Shown: positions 1-8,027, counted from the stretch's first letter. The stretch is DNA of 23,788 nt from Collinsella sp. (GCA_031295725.1 JAUMNV010000017.1:1-23788); one strand, 5' to 3'. Numbers and translations: made by a program. Notes: generated by a model from the letters alone, not told the origin.

Positions 1-455
1 CCGTCGAACTCCACGACGCCGAAGCGCTCGGGGTCGTCCACGTGGTAGCCGAAGACCGTGGCGCGGCCCGACTCGGCGTTCTGGACGGCGCGCGTCAGGT
101 GGCGGGACAGGCCGTTGCCGTAGAAGATGTTGTCGCCGAGCACCAGCGCGCACGGCTCGCCGGCGATGAAGTCCTCGCCGATGGTGAAGGCCTGCGCAAG
201 GCCGTCCGGCGAGGGCTGCTCGGCGTAGGACAGGTCCACGCCGTAGCGCGAGCCGTCCCCAAGCAGGCGCTCGAAGTTGGGCAGGTCGGTCGGGGTGGAG
301 ATGACCAGGATATCCCGGATGCCCGCCAGCATGAGGGTGCTAAGCGGGTAGTAGATCATGGGCTTGTCGTAGACCGGCAGCAGCTGCTTGCTGGTGACGA
401 GCGTGAGCGGGTACAGACGCGTGCCCGAGCCACCCGCGAGGATGATGCCTTTCAT
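1..455 (-). CDS. rfbA: Glucose-1-phosphate thymidylyltransferase, N-terminal part (runs off left edge)
   Basis: RmlA/RfbA joins glucose-1-phosphate to dTTP to give dTDP-glucose, the first step of dTDP-L-rhamnose synthesis in the cytoplasm. About 151 N-terminal residues are visible and the gene leaves the window at base 1. The translation opens MKGIILAGGSGTRLYP, the nucleotidyltransferase signature loop (residues 6-16), then SKQLLPVYDKPMIYYPL (22-38) with the conserved Lys/Pro substrate loop, EQPSPDGLAQAF (79-90) and LGDN (106-109), whose Asp is the metal ligand. The ATG at 455 has a GGAGG ribosome site (464-468 complement) 8 bases upstream. The GC-rich codon use differs from the polysaccharide genes further right. 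It suggests that the polysaccharide made here contains rhamnose or another dTDP-sugar; the rest of the pathway would lie to the left, outside the window. Confidence 0.95.
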   Translation of the reverse strand, partial: MKGIILAGGSGTRLYPLTLVTSKQLLPVYDKPMIYYPLSTLMLAGIRDILVISTPTDLPNFERLLGDGSRYGVDLSYAEQPSPDGLAQAFTIGEDFIAGEPCALVLGDNIFYGNGLSRHLTRAVQNAESGRATVFGYHVDDPERFGVVEFD

Positions 456-486
456 AGGTTGGACCTCCAGAGTTGTGTGTACACAG

Positions 487-520
487 ATTATATAAGTATA
501 CGCGAGGCCGAACCTAGGTT
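487..520 (-). promoter_or_regulatory. Putative rfbA promoter with palindromes
   Basis: On the minus strand a TATAAT box (complement of 487-492) lies about 30 bases upstream of the rfbA start. The place expected for the -35 box is poor in consensus and is occupied by the perfect palindrome AACCTAGGTT (511-520). A second perfect palindrome, TGTGTACACA (476-485), covers the expected transcription start. The position fits an activator or repressor site, but this is inference from symmetry only. Confidence 0.45.
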
Positions 521-604
521 GCAGAACTGCACAAAAGAAGGACGGAGAGAGCCAAGCATGCAGCCTCTTTGGTTCACGTCCTTACGGACCACAAGACTCC
601 AACC

Positions 605-626
605 ATTGGACCATATTTGGTCCAAT
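605..626. repeat. Perfect 9-bp inverted repeat
   Basis: ATTGGACCA (605-613), a 4-base spacer, then TGGTCCAAT (618-626). It sits between rfbA and the broken peptidase gene. No T-run follows, so it is a poor terminator. An operator of the former mobile element is more likely. The role is unknown. Confidence 0.4.
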
Positions 627-637
627 GCGCTGTTCAG

Positions 638-981
638 TTAGCCATTGACACAAACACGCACTACAGGGTCGCGGACGAGCTGGATGAGGCGGTGGGCACA
701 TAACGGCGTGCGAGGTGACGGAGCGCCTCTACATCCACTCGTACCAAAACCTAGGAGACGGGGAGGTTGCTGGGGTCATTGAGCGAAGGGACGCCCTCTC
801 GTCTCGAGGGACAGACCCCGAGGAGATATGGGCGAACTCGTTTGCCGCCGCGCTCCTCATGCCGGCACAGGTCGTAGCGAAACTCTGGGCGGGCAATTGT
901 AGCATCGGTGAGATGACGGACATACTCGACGTATCCGTAACCGCCGTGGGCCATAGGGTGGAAAACCTTGGGCTGCGATAG
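638..981 (+). pseudogene. ImmA/IrrE-family metallopeptidase remnant
   Basis: The 3' part (GTG 715 to stop 981, 88 residues) ends with features typical of ImmA/IrrE (COG2856) proteins: a RRDALSSRGTDPEEIWAN stretch, SFAAALLMP, then a helix-turn-helix-like tail ending VENLGLR. ImmA proteins cleave phage or ICE repressors and need an upstream HExxH zinc motif. That motif is absent in this frame. Just upstream, in another frame (638-703), the reading THYRVADELDEAVGT resembles the family's AHELGHAVLH segment with the three zinc-motif positions replaced (H to D, G to D, H to E), then hits a stop. I infer a 5'-degraded, frameshifted gene with a lost active site. The tail assignment is fairly secure; the alignment of the DELDE segment is tentative. 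Confidence 0.55.
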
Positions 982-1462
982 CGCAGACCAGCGCGGAAGC
1001 AGGTCACCAAAAGGGACACAAGAGGCAATCGACCTCATGGGTTCGGCACAAAGGAGAGCAAACGTCTTCCCCATCGAAAGCGCCCATTTAGACGAGGTCA
1101 GGGTCGAATGCTCGAGCGAGGAGCGGGAACGGCGAGCCAAGGCGGCCCAGGCCGAGAGCGTGGTCAAGAGGATGGAGGCGGAGAACGACCTTCGGTCCGA
1201 ACTCGGAAAGGCCGCGCTCAAGTGCGTCAAGTGGCAGCTGGTCGCATGCAACACCCTCGTCGTCGCGTACACCGCCCGTCTCATGTGGCTGCAGCGCGAA
1301 ATCCCTACCGAGGTGATAATTTCCTGGATGGGCGCGACGACCGCCGAGATCATCGGAATACTCTGGGTGATAGCGAGGAGCCTGTTTCCGTTCCAGGACG
1401 AACACAGGTCCGCAGACCTGGAAAAGAGTGGCGGCGGCCGAATCGGCCACCCCAGGAGATAA
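968..1462 (+). CDS. Small two-helix membrane protein of mobile-element type, function unknown
   Basis: A 164-residue protein if the TTG at 968 is used. This start overlaps the end of the ImmA-like remnant and has a GGTGG site 6 bases upstream, which suggests translational coupling. The ATG at 1037 is the alternative (141 residues). Residues 48-80 are highly charged and helical, probably a coiled coil. Two hydrophobic helices follow (about 86-107 and 114-140), the second with the pattern TTAEIIGILWVIARSLFP. From memory, small proteins with a charged helix and a C-terminal hairpin ending in a LFP motif are often encoded next to ImmA/IrrE genes on integrated elements, and the neighbour here agrees. 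No catalytic residues are evident. A short stem (CGCC/GGCG) followed by TTCTTTCTTT at 1467-1490 may terminate it. Confidence 0.6.
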   Translation: MGCDSADQRGSRSPKGTQEAIDLMGSAQRRANVFPIESAHLDEVRVECSSEERERRAKAAQAESVVKRMEAENDLRSELGKAALKCVKWQLVACNTLVVAYTARLMWLQREIPTEVIISWMGATTAEIIGILWVIARSLFPFQDEHRSADLEKSGGGRIGHPRR

Positions 1463-1492
1463 GGGTCGCCCCAATGGCGGTTCTTTCTTTAC

Positions 1493-1529
1493 GGAGGGGG
1501 CCGGGGGATTCGAACCCCCGGGCCTAGGA
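1493..1529 (-). other. tRNA 3'-end-like sequence, possible attachment-site scar
   Basis: Read on the minus strand, the segment holds a T-arm (GGGGG, loop TTCGAAT, CCCCC) followed by GGCCCCCTCCG, which looks like the 3' half of a tRNA acceptor stem. A 5' strand GGGGGCT able to pair with GGCCCCC occurs about 70 bases upstream (near 1570-1577), but no convincing D-arm or anticodon arm lies between, so I do not call a functional tRNA. Integrated elements often use tRNA 3' ends as attachment cores, and the ImmA remnant next to it fits such a scar. The rest of 1463-1729 shows no gene I can support. Confidence 0.4.
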
Positions 1530-1729
1530 CACACCTCGCACGTCACGTCAATCCGTTCGTTGGGCGCAGCCCCCGCCTAGGACCCTTGCAACCCCTCCAA
1601 CAAACAAGACAACTTTCATAATAACCCCCTTGAAGTCAATGGACCCGAAATGAGCAACGACTAGGAAGCAGAGCGCCGCGAGGACAATAACCTGAACCTC
1701 AACAGCGACAGAAAGCGTGATGTACGTAG

Positions 1730-4315
1730 ATGTCCTCTTCGATGTTAACACAGCGGAACGGAGCGTCTGACGAACTCATAGCGACACATCTAAGAATGCC
1801 AGAAATCACGGAACTCCTCTCTGCATTTATAGCGAGACATGAAGTGAATAAGTACAATGAGCAGTGTCCAACAAACGAAAGGCAAACAATGCGAGTCGAA
1901 ACAACCGGAGTATGCAGAGGAAACTGGAAAATCTACCAGCAGCTTAAGATTGAAGGCATCCATAAAGGCTCCAGCGTAACAGCCCAGGCGGCTACAGACG
2001 ATAACCGCCGCTCACCTTTATCCCTCCTAAAATTCCGGGACAATAGTTGTGACTCGAACTCATACGTCCTTGTAGTCCCCGATCCCGATGCTCGCACCAT
2101 CAAAATTGAGTTTAGCGAAATCGGCCAAGACGGTCGCACCCTGAGCAGCAACTCCCTTTCGCTCAATTGCAAGAACATCAAATGGGAGTCGCGCCTTAAC
2201 TACAAAATTAAACCTGACATGTGCAGCAAACTCCGAAACTACGATGACGTTTCAGAGTTTGAGATGGCGACGATTGATTTTTGGCAGTGCATCGAAGATT
2301 CAAACGAGTATATCCTGAGGTGCACGGTTAGAACACCGTACCGCAATGACTCGCAAATCAAACTTCGCTGCCTCGACCGGTTCCTCAATGAGGTTGGGCT
2401 GAGCATAGTCAATTTCGGTTCAAATGTAACGAGCGTTGGATTTACATCCGAGAAAAAGCAACTTGAAACGCAGCTCTCGATCCGTATGCCAAAGGCGTTT
2501 GATCGTTACTATTTTATTATTGACGATCAAAATCACCCATCATTCAGTGCATTTGACTGCTTAACGCCTGATAAATTAGGCTTGCTTCTTGAGGAGACCA
2601 ACTTCCTCTTTACCCATGCGCAGTTTGACCCTGAATACCCCGAATGGTTTACAGAGCATAAGGCAACCATTGGTGCACTGGAGAAGCAGAGAAAAATCGT
2701 CTTCAATAGCGCTCCGAAATTCAGCATCATTGTCCCTCTTTACAACACGCCCATTTCGTTTTTTAACGATATGGTCGAATCCGTAAAAAACCAGTCTTAT
2801 GCAAACTGGGAGCTCCTTCTAGTTAATGCAAGCCCTGACAATCAGGAACTAAAGGCTCGCGTTGAGCAGGAGACAGCCCGCGACAACAGAATTAAATCAA
2901 TTACCCTTGCCGAGAATAAGGGCATTTCCGAAAACACAAATGCCGGAGTAGCCGCTGCTTCGGGCGATTTCGTCTGCTTCTTTGACCATGACGACATCCT
3001 TGAACCGGATTTGTTGTTCTCGTATGCCGAGGCAATTGAAAACAATGATGACGTTGACCTTCTTTATTGCGATGAAGACAAACTCATGCCCGATGGAAAG
3101 CTGGCACAGCCGTTCTTTAAACCGGATTTCAATATCGATTTACTCAGAAATAATAACTATATATGCCACATGCTTACCATCCGTAAGTCCCTTCTTGACA
3201 CTCTAGAACCGAATACGAAAGAGTTTGATGGAGCCCAGGATCACAATTTGACTCTCCGGGCCGTTGAAAAGGCAAGGAATGTCCACCATGTTGCAAAAGT
3301 TCTATATCACTGGCGCTTAAGCGAAACGTCAACCGCAGCAAATGCCGACAGCAAACCTTATGCCACCATTGCGGGAATTAAGGCGGTTCAGAATCACCTC
3401 GACAGACTTGGGCTCAATGCAAAAGTTGAACAAGCGCGTCGTCCCTTTACATATAAAGTAACCTACGCCGCGCCAGATTCCCATCCGCTCGTTTCGATCA
3501 TCATTCCGACCAAAGATCACGCTGATATCCTCGATAACTGCATTACGTCAATTGTCGAGAAATCCACATACGACAATTACGAGCTTGTAATAATCGAAAA
3601 TAACAGCACGGAAAATGCAACGTTCGAGTATTACGATAAGTTACAAGCCAAATACCCTGATATCGTTCGCCTTGTTACCTGGGAGCACGAATTTAACTTT
3701 TCCAAGCTCATGAACTTTGGCGTTGCTCACGCCAAGGGCGACTATCTCTTGCTATTGAATAACGATACTGAGGTAATTACGCCCAATTGGATCGAGACCA
3801 TGCTTGGCATCTGCGCACGTGAGGATGTTGGCGCAGTCGGTGCAAAACTCTACTATCCCGACAACACCATTCAGCACGCGGGCCTATGCGTCACTGGCGG
3901 CGTGGCGGGACATCTTTGCCAGAGCATGCCAAGGAATAATTGGGGCTACTTTGCACTCAACGATGCGCAACAAGACTTCAGCGCTGTCACTGCAGCTTGC
4001 ATAATGACCAAGCGTAGCGAATATGAGAAAGTCGGAGGTTTCACCGAAGAGCTTCAAGTTGCATTTAATGATGTTGACTTTTGCTTAAAGCTACGCGAGA
4101 TTAACGACCTGATCGTATACACGCCCGAAGTCGAGCTCTATCACTACGAGTCGATTTCTAGAGGCGTTGAAAACAATACGGAAAAGCAGATTCGGTTCCA
4201 CAAAGAAGTCGCATACATGAATTATCGCTGGGCAAAATACTATGTCGAAGGCGATCCGTACATTAACCCAAATTTCAGCGTGGGAGAACCCGGAAATCGC
4301 TACTATCATTTATAA
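1730..4315 (+). CDS. Tandem family 2 glycosyltransferase (two GT2 domains)
   Basis: An 861-residue cytoplasmic enzyme with two GT-A (GT2) catalytic domains. Domain 1 starts at FSIIVPLYN (331-339) and has FDHDD (418-422), the metal/nucleotide-sugar DxD motif, plus CDEDK (447-451) and HWR (527-529). Domain 2 starts at VSIIIPTKD (588-596), has LNNDTE (676-681), and NDVDFCLKL (780-788) as the catalytic-base region. Two-domain GT2 proteins commonly add alternating sugars to cell-wall or O-antigen-type polysaccharides, often rhamnans; the sugar specificity cannot be read from sequence. Residues 60-320 form a beta-rich region with no motif I recognise. The start is uncertain: ATG 1730 has a poor ribosome site, whereas ATG 1889 follows GAAAGG at good spacing and would drop 53 residues. 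Base composition is much lower in GC than rfbA, as is usual in polysaccharide islands. It converges on the next gene. Confidence 0.88.
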   Translation: MSSSMLTQRNGASDELIATHLRMPEITELLSAFIARHEVNKYNEQCPTNERQTMRVETTGVCRGNWKIYQQLKIEGIHKGSSVTAQAATDDNRRSPLSLLKFRDNSCDSNSYVLVVPDPDARTIKIEFSEIGQDGRTLSSNSLSLNCKNIKWESRLNYKIKPDMCSKLRNYDDVSEFEMATIDFWQCIEDSNEYILRCTVRTPYRNDSQIKLRCLDRFLNEVGLSIVNFGSNVTSVGFTSEKKQLETQLSIRMPKAFDRYYFIIDDQNHPSFSAFDCLTPDKLGLLLEETNFLFTHAQFDPEYPEWFTEHKATIGALEKQRKIVFNSAPKFSIIVPLYNTPISFFNDMVESVKNQSYANWELLLVNASPDNQELKARVEQETARDNRIKSITLAENKGISENTNAGVAAASGDFVCFFDHDDILEPDLLFSYAEAIENNDDVDLLYCDEDKLMPDGKLAQPFFKPDFNIDLLRNNNYICHMLTIRKSLLDTLEPNTKEFDGAQDHNLTLRAVEKARNVHHVAKVLYHWRLSETSTAANADSKPYATIAGIKAVQNHLDRLGLNAKVEQARRPFTYKVTYAAPDSHPLVSIIIPTKDHADILDNCITSIVEKSTYDNYELVIIENNSTENATFEYYDKLQAKYPDIVRLVTWEHEFNFSKLMNFGVAHAKGDYLLLLNNDTEVITPNWIETMLGICAREDVGAVGAKLYYPDNTIQHAGLCVTGGVAGHLCQSMPRNNWGYFALNDAQQDFSAVTAACIMTKRSEYEKVGGFTEELQVAFNDVDFCLKLREINDLIVYTPEVELYHYESISRGVENNTEKQIRFHKEVAYMNYRWAKYYVEGDPYINPNFSVGEPGNRYYHL

Positions 4316-4374
4316 AGTGTTAGCTTAATTCTGCGCTTTCTAATTTTAACCTTATTAAAATGCGACTAATAGAT

Positions 4375-4406
4375 AAGGGAATCGAGGGTCAACCCTCGAT
4401 TCCCTT
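4375..4406. terminator. Strong hairpin between convergent genes
   Basis: AAGGGAATCGAGGGT and its exact complement are separated by 2 bases, giving a long GC-containing stem about 60 bases after the glycosyltransferase stop and 100 bases beyond the end of the repeat protein. No strong T-run follows on either strand. It probably serves both convergent transcripts. Confidence 0.7.
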
Positions 4407-4506
4407 ACTATGAATAATTGCATTCCATACATGATATACAGTTAAGAAGCGTTTGTGATTCGATACACAAGCAGGCGTTGATTCCGCATGCTGGCCAGAA
4501 TCCGCA

Positions 4507-6354
4507 TCATTCCAAAGGCGTATTTAAAACCCAGCCCCACTGTGGTATAGCGGTAGTGTGGTAGTAGTTCAGCCACCAAGCAAGTGATGTTGTCCTGATG
4601 TAACCGATGTTATCCATAACCATACCGTTTCCGATATAAATAGCAATATGGCCCCAGCGGGCACCAGCACTTGTATGAGTATGCGTAGGGACCGCAACGA
4701 TCATTCCAACTTTAAGCTGAGATATATCTCGGCTGTAACACCAATTCCAGAACATGTCGCATGCGTCGCCGTTGGGATATGACCCCAGCACGGGGTAAAA
4801 CACATGGCTAACCCACTCCGAGCACAGTCCCGCCCCAGGAGAAGGAACGCTATGGCAACGATTAACGATCTGGGACTGCAAGGAGGCGCGCGCGGAGTGC
4901 TCAGGCTCCACCCAAGCACCTGAGGCATTAAAGAAATACTCGGAGTCTCCAATTCTGTTCCAGCCATTTACCATTTGTCCAGAAGACATAAGGTAGTACC
5001 ACGTTCCATCATCATCGAGGAACCAGCCAGTATTCATAGCTCCGGATTCGTTGTCGAGGTGATACCACCTACCGTCAATGAATCGCCAACCGCGCTGCAG
5101 AACCCCATCTGAGTCTGTGTAAAACCACACCTGTGCAGCTGAGGACCAATACCAGCCAGCGACAGGCTTTCCCTCGGGATCCCTGAGCTTAATTCCACCC
5201 GCGCCGTCCTTGACGCCCGAAAGCACAATCGCACCACTGCTGCACGCATAATATACGTTTTCATCTTGTGAGAAGACCCAAGTGTTGCACTTTAATGCAC
5301 CGCCGCTATCCGGATCCAAATAATAAATGGAGCCATTTACAGTTTGAAATCCTTCCAGCATGGCGCCATTATTATTGGGGTCTAGCAAATACCAGCTAGA
5401 ACCATTGTAAAACCACCCGGTACGAATCTCTCCCGATGCGTTGGAGCAATACCATGCCCCATCGTTAATAAACCAACCGGAGCTCATAGAACCGGATTCG
5501 GAAAAATGATACAAAGAGCCGTTAACAAGCCTAAAGCCCGTAGCCATTAATCCAGAAGGCTCAAGCCAGTACCAAGTATTGCCAAGGAGTAACCACCCGG
5601 TCTGCATAGCGCCCGAACTGTCCAAATAGTACCAGCTATCATCAATTAAAACCCAGCCGGTCTTCATTGAACCCGATGTCTCGTCAAGGTAGAACCAGCG
5701 CCCACCGGTGGCAGCCCATCCCTTCAAATGTGCACAGGAGTTAGAAAATAAATGCCAGCCATCGTTCAAGTATTTCCAGCCAGTAGCTGCATAACCTTCG
5801 GAATCAAAATAATACTCCGCCCCTCTAATGGACAGAAAACAGTTTGACGGCCAACCACCAGCCTCATATCTCCACCACCATTTACCGTTTTGGTAGGCCC
5901 AAGAACCAGGAAGAGCGATGTTATTATCAGAGGAACGAACGATCTGGAACGACAGTTGAGAGGTAACGCCGGCGTAATTCCCTAGCCCATTCACTCTTAT
6001 AGTGGCGCAGCCAGGGGCAACATTATCTGAATACGTGACTTCATAATCGATTCCGCTTGCTAGCACAGAACCGCTGGCAGTCAAAACAGAGACATCAGGA
6101 GTAATCACATCGCCAGTATATTCATATATCGACGAATCGATAGATGCTTTGAAATTATCGGAATCCAAAGTCAAACGATCGCTACCTGATGTCCCAAATG
6201 CTTCCTGACCCGATTGAACCAAAGAGCCATCAGTGCCTTCAGCCACGCAATCTTCAGTTAATGAAAATGCGATTGCGGGCCATAAAAGAGAGATGAAACA
6301 AATAGATGTTAGACAAACCACGCTGATTAAACTCAGATGTCGATTTTTCATCAT
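4507..6354 (-). CDS. Secreted choline-binding-repeat protein with CHAP/NlpC-like hydrolase domain
   Basis: A 615-residue secreted protein. Residues 1-30 are a signal peptide (basic start, hydrophobic core, AIAF before SLTEDC). Residues about 62-138 form a bacterial Ig-like domain (YTGDVITP, GIDYEVTYSDN, GLGNYAG). Residues about 148-482 are a run of some 15 aromatic repeats of the GW-x-WYYLD-x-SGAM-x-TGW type, as in choline-binding proteins. The C-terminus (about 490-615) is a cysteine hydrolase domain of the CHAP/NlpC-P60 superfamily, with GLCSEWV (Cys 511) and GHIAIYIGNG (His 569). Such domains cut peptidoglycan peptides or the amide link. The repeats would dock it on phosphocholine-bearing wall polymer, which fits LicD and LicCA/LicB in the same window. 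Two consecutive ATGs (6354, 6351) follow a weak GAGAAGAG site. CHAP versus NlpC/P60 is not settled by eye. Confidence 0.85.
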   Translation of the reverse strand: MMKNRHLSLISVVCLTSICFISLLWPAIAFSLTEDCVAEGTDGSLVQSGQEAFGTSGSDRLTLDSDNFKASIDSSIYEYTGDVITPDVSVLTASGSVLASGIDYEVTYSDNVAPGCATIRVNGLGNYAGVTSQLSFQIVRSSDNNIALPGSWAYQNGKWWWRYEAGGWPSNCFLSIRGAEYYFDSEGYAATGWKYLNDGWHLFSNSCAHLKGWAATGGRWFYLDETSGSMKTGWVLIDDSWYYLDSSGAMQTGWLLLGNTWYWLEPSGLMATGFRLVNGSLYHFSESGSMSSGWFINDGAWYCSNASGEIRTGWFYNGSSWYLLDPNNNGAMLEGFQTVNGSIYYLDPDSGGALKCNTWVFSQDENVYYACSSGAIVLSGVKDGAGGIKLRDPEGKPVAGWYWSSAAQVWFYTDSDGVLQRGWRFIDGRWYHLDNESGAMNTGWFLDDDGTWYYLMSSGQMVNGWNRIGDSEYFFNASGAWVEPEHSARASLQSQIVNRCHSVPSPGAGLCSEWVSHVFYPVLGSYPNGDACDMFWNWCYSRDISQLKVGMIVAVPTHTHTSAGARWGHIAIYIGNGMVMDNIGYIRTTSLAWWLNYYHTTAIPQWGWVLNTPLE

Positions 6355-6488
6355 TTTTCTCTTCTCGCCAAATCAAATTAACCTTTGAATATCCAGATGC
6401 AGTCGACCCAGAGATGCAGTTCCCAAATTAATTAATATGCAAGACAACTCGCTTGATACGTTGCACCAGATAAAACGATAAGACGCTC

Positions 6489-6520
6489 AACATAGGGATT
6501 GTCTATTTGTTAGACAATCC
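6489..6520 (-). promoter_or_regulatory. Putative promoter and dyad upstream of the CHAP repeat protein
   Basis: A perfect 10-bp dyad GGATTGTCTA-N5-TAGACAATCC spans 6496-6520. On the minus strand its first arm contains TTGTCT, followed after 17 bases by TATGTT (complement of 6489-6494), a plausible -35/-10 pair that leaves a leader of about 125 bases before the start at 6354. The dyad thus covers the -35 box and spacer, as an operator would. It resembles the dyad in the licCA promoter (GATTG and CAATC ends). No T-run follows the hairpin, so a terminator for the upstream gene is less likely. The remainder of 6355-6612 shows no gene. Confidence 0.45.
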
Positions 6521-6612
6521 ACAACCAGCAGTCGAGCGCGATCAATGGTGCACAAACTTAGGAGCCCTAATGAGGGATAGCCGAAGGAACTGAATCAAAC
6601 CATGTATTGAGC

Positions 6613-6966
6613 TCATTCATGATCAGACCTTTTCTCAAGCTCTTTTTCGAGCAGGGCAATCCTATGAGTAAGGTTTTTGATCGCCAAAACATGACGACTC
6701 GCGGCAACGCTAAGAGACAGAGAGATTGCAAGCAACAGCACGATTGCACCCAAAAAAAGGAAATTGGCCGGGTTGACAAACCCAATAGCTGTTGAGCAAC
6801 TATAAATAATCTGAGGACATAAATCACAGATCAAGGCCGCCATACACATCAAAATCCACAGCAAAGAGTACTTAAGAAGCATCTTTCCGTTGGACACGAG
6901 ACGTAAAACATAGACGAGGAATCCGCCGAAAAAGAGGGCCGCACCAATCCTCAAAATAAGATTCAT
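6613..6966 (-). CDS. DUF2304 membrane protein
   Basis: A 117-residue protein with three hydrophobic segments (about 4-22, 31-50, 65-90) and a charged C-terminal helix (LTHRIALLEKELEKRS). The pattern, KYSLLWIL in the middle, a membrane segment ending near SRHVLAIKNL, then a coiled-coil-like tail, matches the DUF2304 family. These small proteins usually sit directly after a polyprenyl-phosphate GT2, as here: the ATG overlaps the stop of the GT2 gene in a TAATG junction, so the two are translationally coupled. The biochemical role is not established. By position it may help flip or use the lipid-linked sugar made by its partner (inference). Confidence 0.8.
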   Translation of the reverse strand: MNLILRIGAALFFGGFLVYVLRLVSNGKMLLKYSLLWILMCMAALICDLCPQIIYSCSTAIGFVNPANFLFLGAIVLLLAISLSLSVAASRHVLAIKNLTHRIALLEKELEKRSDHE

Positions 6967-7712
6967 TATTTGTCTCCCCTATGAACCCAGCACACAAGGA
7001 TAATGGCTAACGTAACCTTGACCATATAGTAGACGGAAGAGAAGCCCCCGATAGATGAACGTCCACCTTGGCGCTCATTCATCTTTACAGGCGCTTCCAT
7101 AACGGGAAGACCAAGCTTCATAGCCAAAGCAATCGACTCTGGCTCCGGGTAGTCATCAGGATAACTCTTGCAGAACAGGTCGATAGCATCTTTATTGCAG
7201 GCCCTAAAGCCAGAAGTGGGATCGGTGACCACCTTACCCGTAAGCAACTCGAGCAAAAATGAAAGCCACCTGATTCCAACACGACGCATAAAAGTTGATT
7301 GAAAACCATCAGTCTCAACCAGAAATCGAGAGCCTATCGCCAAACTCGCACCGCTCTCAATCAGCTTTACAAGCTCAGGAATATAAGAAGGATCATGTTG
7401 GCCATCGCCGTCAACCTGAATGTCGATATCATAGCCAAATCTCTGGGCATATTTATGGCCCGCTTGGACCGCTCCACCGATACCAAGGTTCTGCGGCAAA
7501 TCCAATATGTTGATACCATGCTCTCGACAAAGCTCAAGCGTTGTATCTTGTGAGCCGTCGTTGATTACGACATAGTCATAACCCGCAGCTTTTATAGCTG
7601 CAACGGTATTGAGAATGCACTCCTGTTCGTTATAGGCAGGAATTATTACGAGAACACGCAGATGTCCTTTTGAACATGTCGTTGAAGTAAAAGACAATCG
7701 AGATTCATCCAT
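6966..7712 (-). CDS. Polyprenyl-phosphate glycosyltransferase (DPM1-like GT2)
   Basis: A 248-residue GT2 enzyme of the dolichol-phosphate-mannose-synthase type. Residues 20-30 read VLVIIPAYNEQ, NDGSQD at 51-56 is the nucleotide-binding loop, DGDGQHD at 101-107 carries the DxD metal site, and DPTSGFR at 164-170 is the family's acceptor-loop motif. The family transfers a sugar from a nucleotide donor to undecaprenyl (or dolichyl) phosphate at the inner membrane face. It lacks the long C-terminal membrane pair of some members; only one short hydrophobic stretch is seen near 225-243. Coupled to the DUF2304 gene downstream. The ATG at 7712 has only a weak TTTTGGA site. The lipid-linked product would feed the DUF2142 protein or a similar GT-C enzyme. 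Confidence 0.88.
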   Translation of the reverse strand: MDESRLSFTSTTCSKGHLRVLVIIPAYNEQECILNTVAAIKAAGYDYVVINDGSQDTTLELCREHGINILDLPQNLGIGGAVQAGHKYAQRFGYDIDIQVDGDGQHDPSYIPELVKLIESGASLAIGSRFLVETDGFQSTFMRRVGIRWLSFLLELLTGKVVTDPTSGFRACNKDAIDLFCKSYPDDYPEPESIALAMKLGLPVMEAPVKMNERQGGRSSIGGFSSVYYMVKVTLAIILVCWVHRGDK

Positions 7713-8027
7713 TCCAAAAACAGTTGGCTCTTAGCGACGCCCAAAGAATTTGCGACTCTTACAGTCCAACGCATAGCTTAACTCAGACTTAAGTTTACTG
7801 TATCCTGTCTAACCATTAGGAAGTTACATCTCAAGCTTAGATATTTAGCTTGCTCAACTAGGGCACACATGGAGTCCCCATCCATCACCGCAGGAAAAGG
7901 ACCCCTTGCAGTTCTGCCTCAAATACGGGGCGCATGTCCTGAGCGAACCCTCAACGCCGTCCCATTCGATCCAATCGAATCCAACTAATTGCCCACTCCT
8001 ACTATAACCATGACCTATATCGCTAAT
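7713..8027. other. Gene-free stretch with a GC-richer block
   Basis: 315 bases between the DUF2142 gene and the DPM-like gene. The part nearest the DPM-like gene (7713-7850) is AT-rich and probably holds its promoter, though no convincing -35/-10 pair stands out. Bases about 7861-7985 are clearly richer in GC than the surrounding island, end in a small dyad (ATTCGAT, CCA, ATCGAAT) and are open in one frame on each strand but with no start codon. I read this as a recombination or mobile-element scar. I recognise no product. Confidence 0.35.

Noticed and set aside
42..641. Long plus-strand open frame across rfbA
   Set aside because: It is antisense to the clear RfbA reading and arises from GC-rich codon bias. 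The translation matches no protein pattern.
1493..1580. Complete tRNA gene on the minus strand
   Set aside because: The acceptor strands can pair and the T-arm is good, but no D-arm or anticodon stem-loop can be drawn between them, and no proper CCA end is encoded.
1548..1751. Minus-strand 67-codon frame (GTG start) encoding two hydrophobic segments
   Set aside because: There is no ribosome site before the GTG, and it overlaps the start of the tandem GT2 gene and the tRNA-like region. The hydrophobic translation is suggestive, but I cannot support it as a gene.
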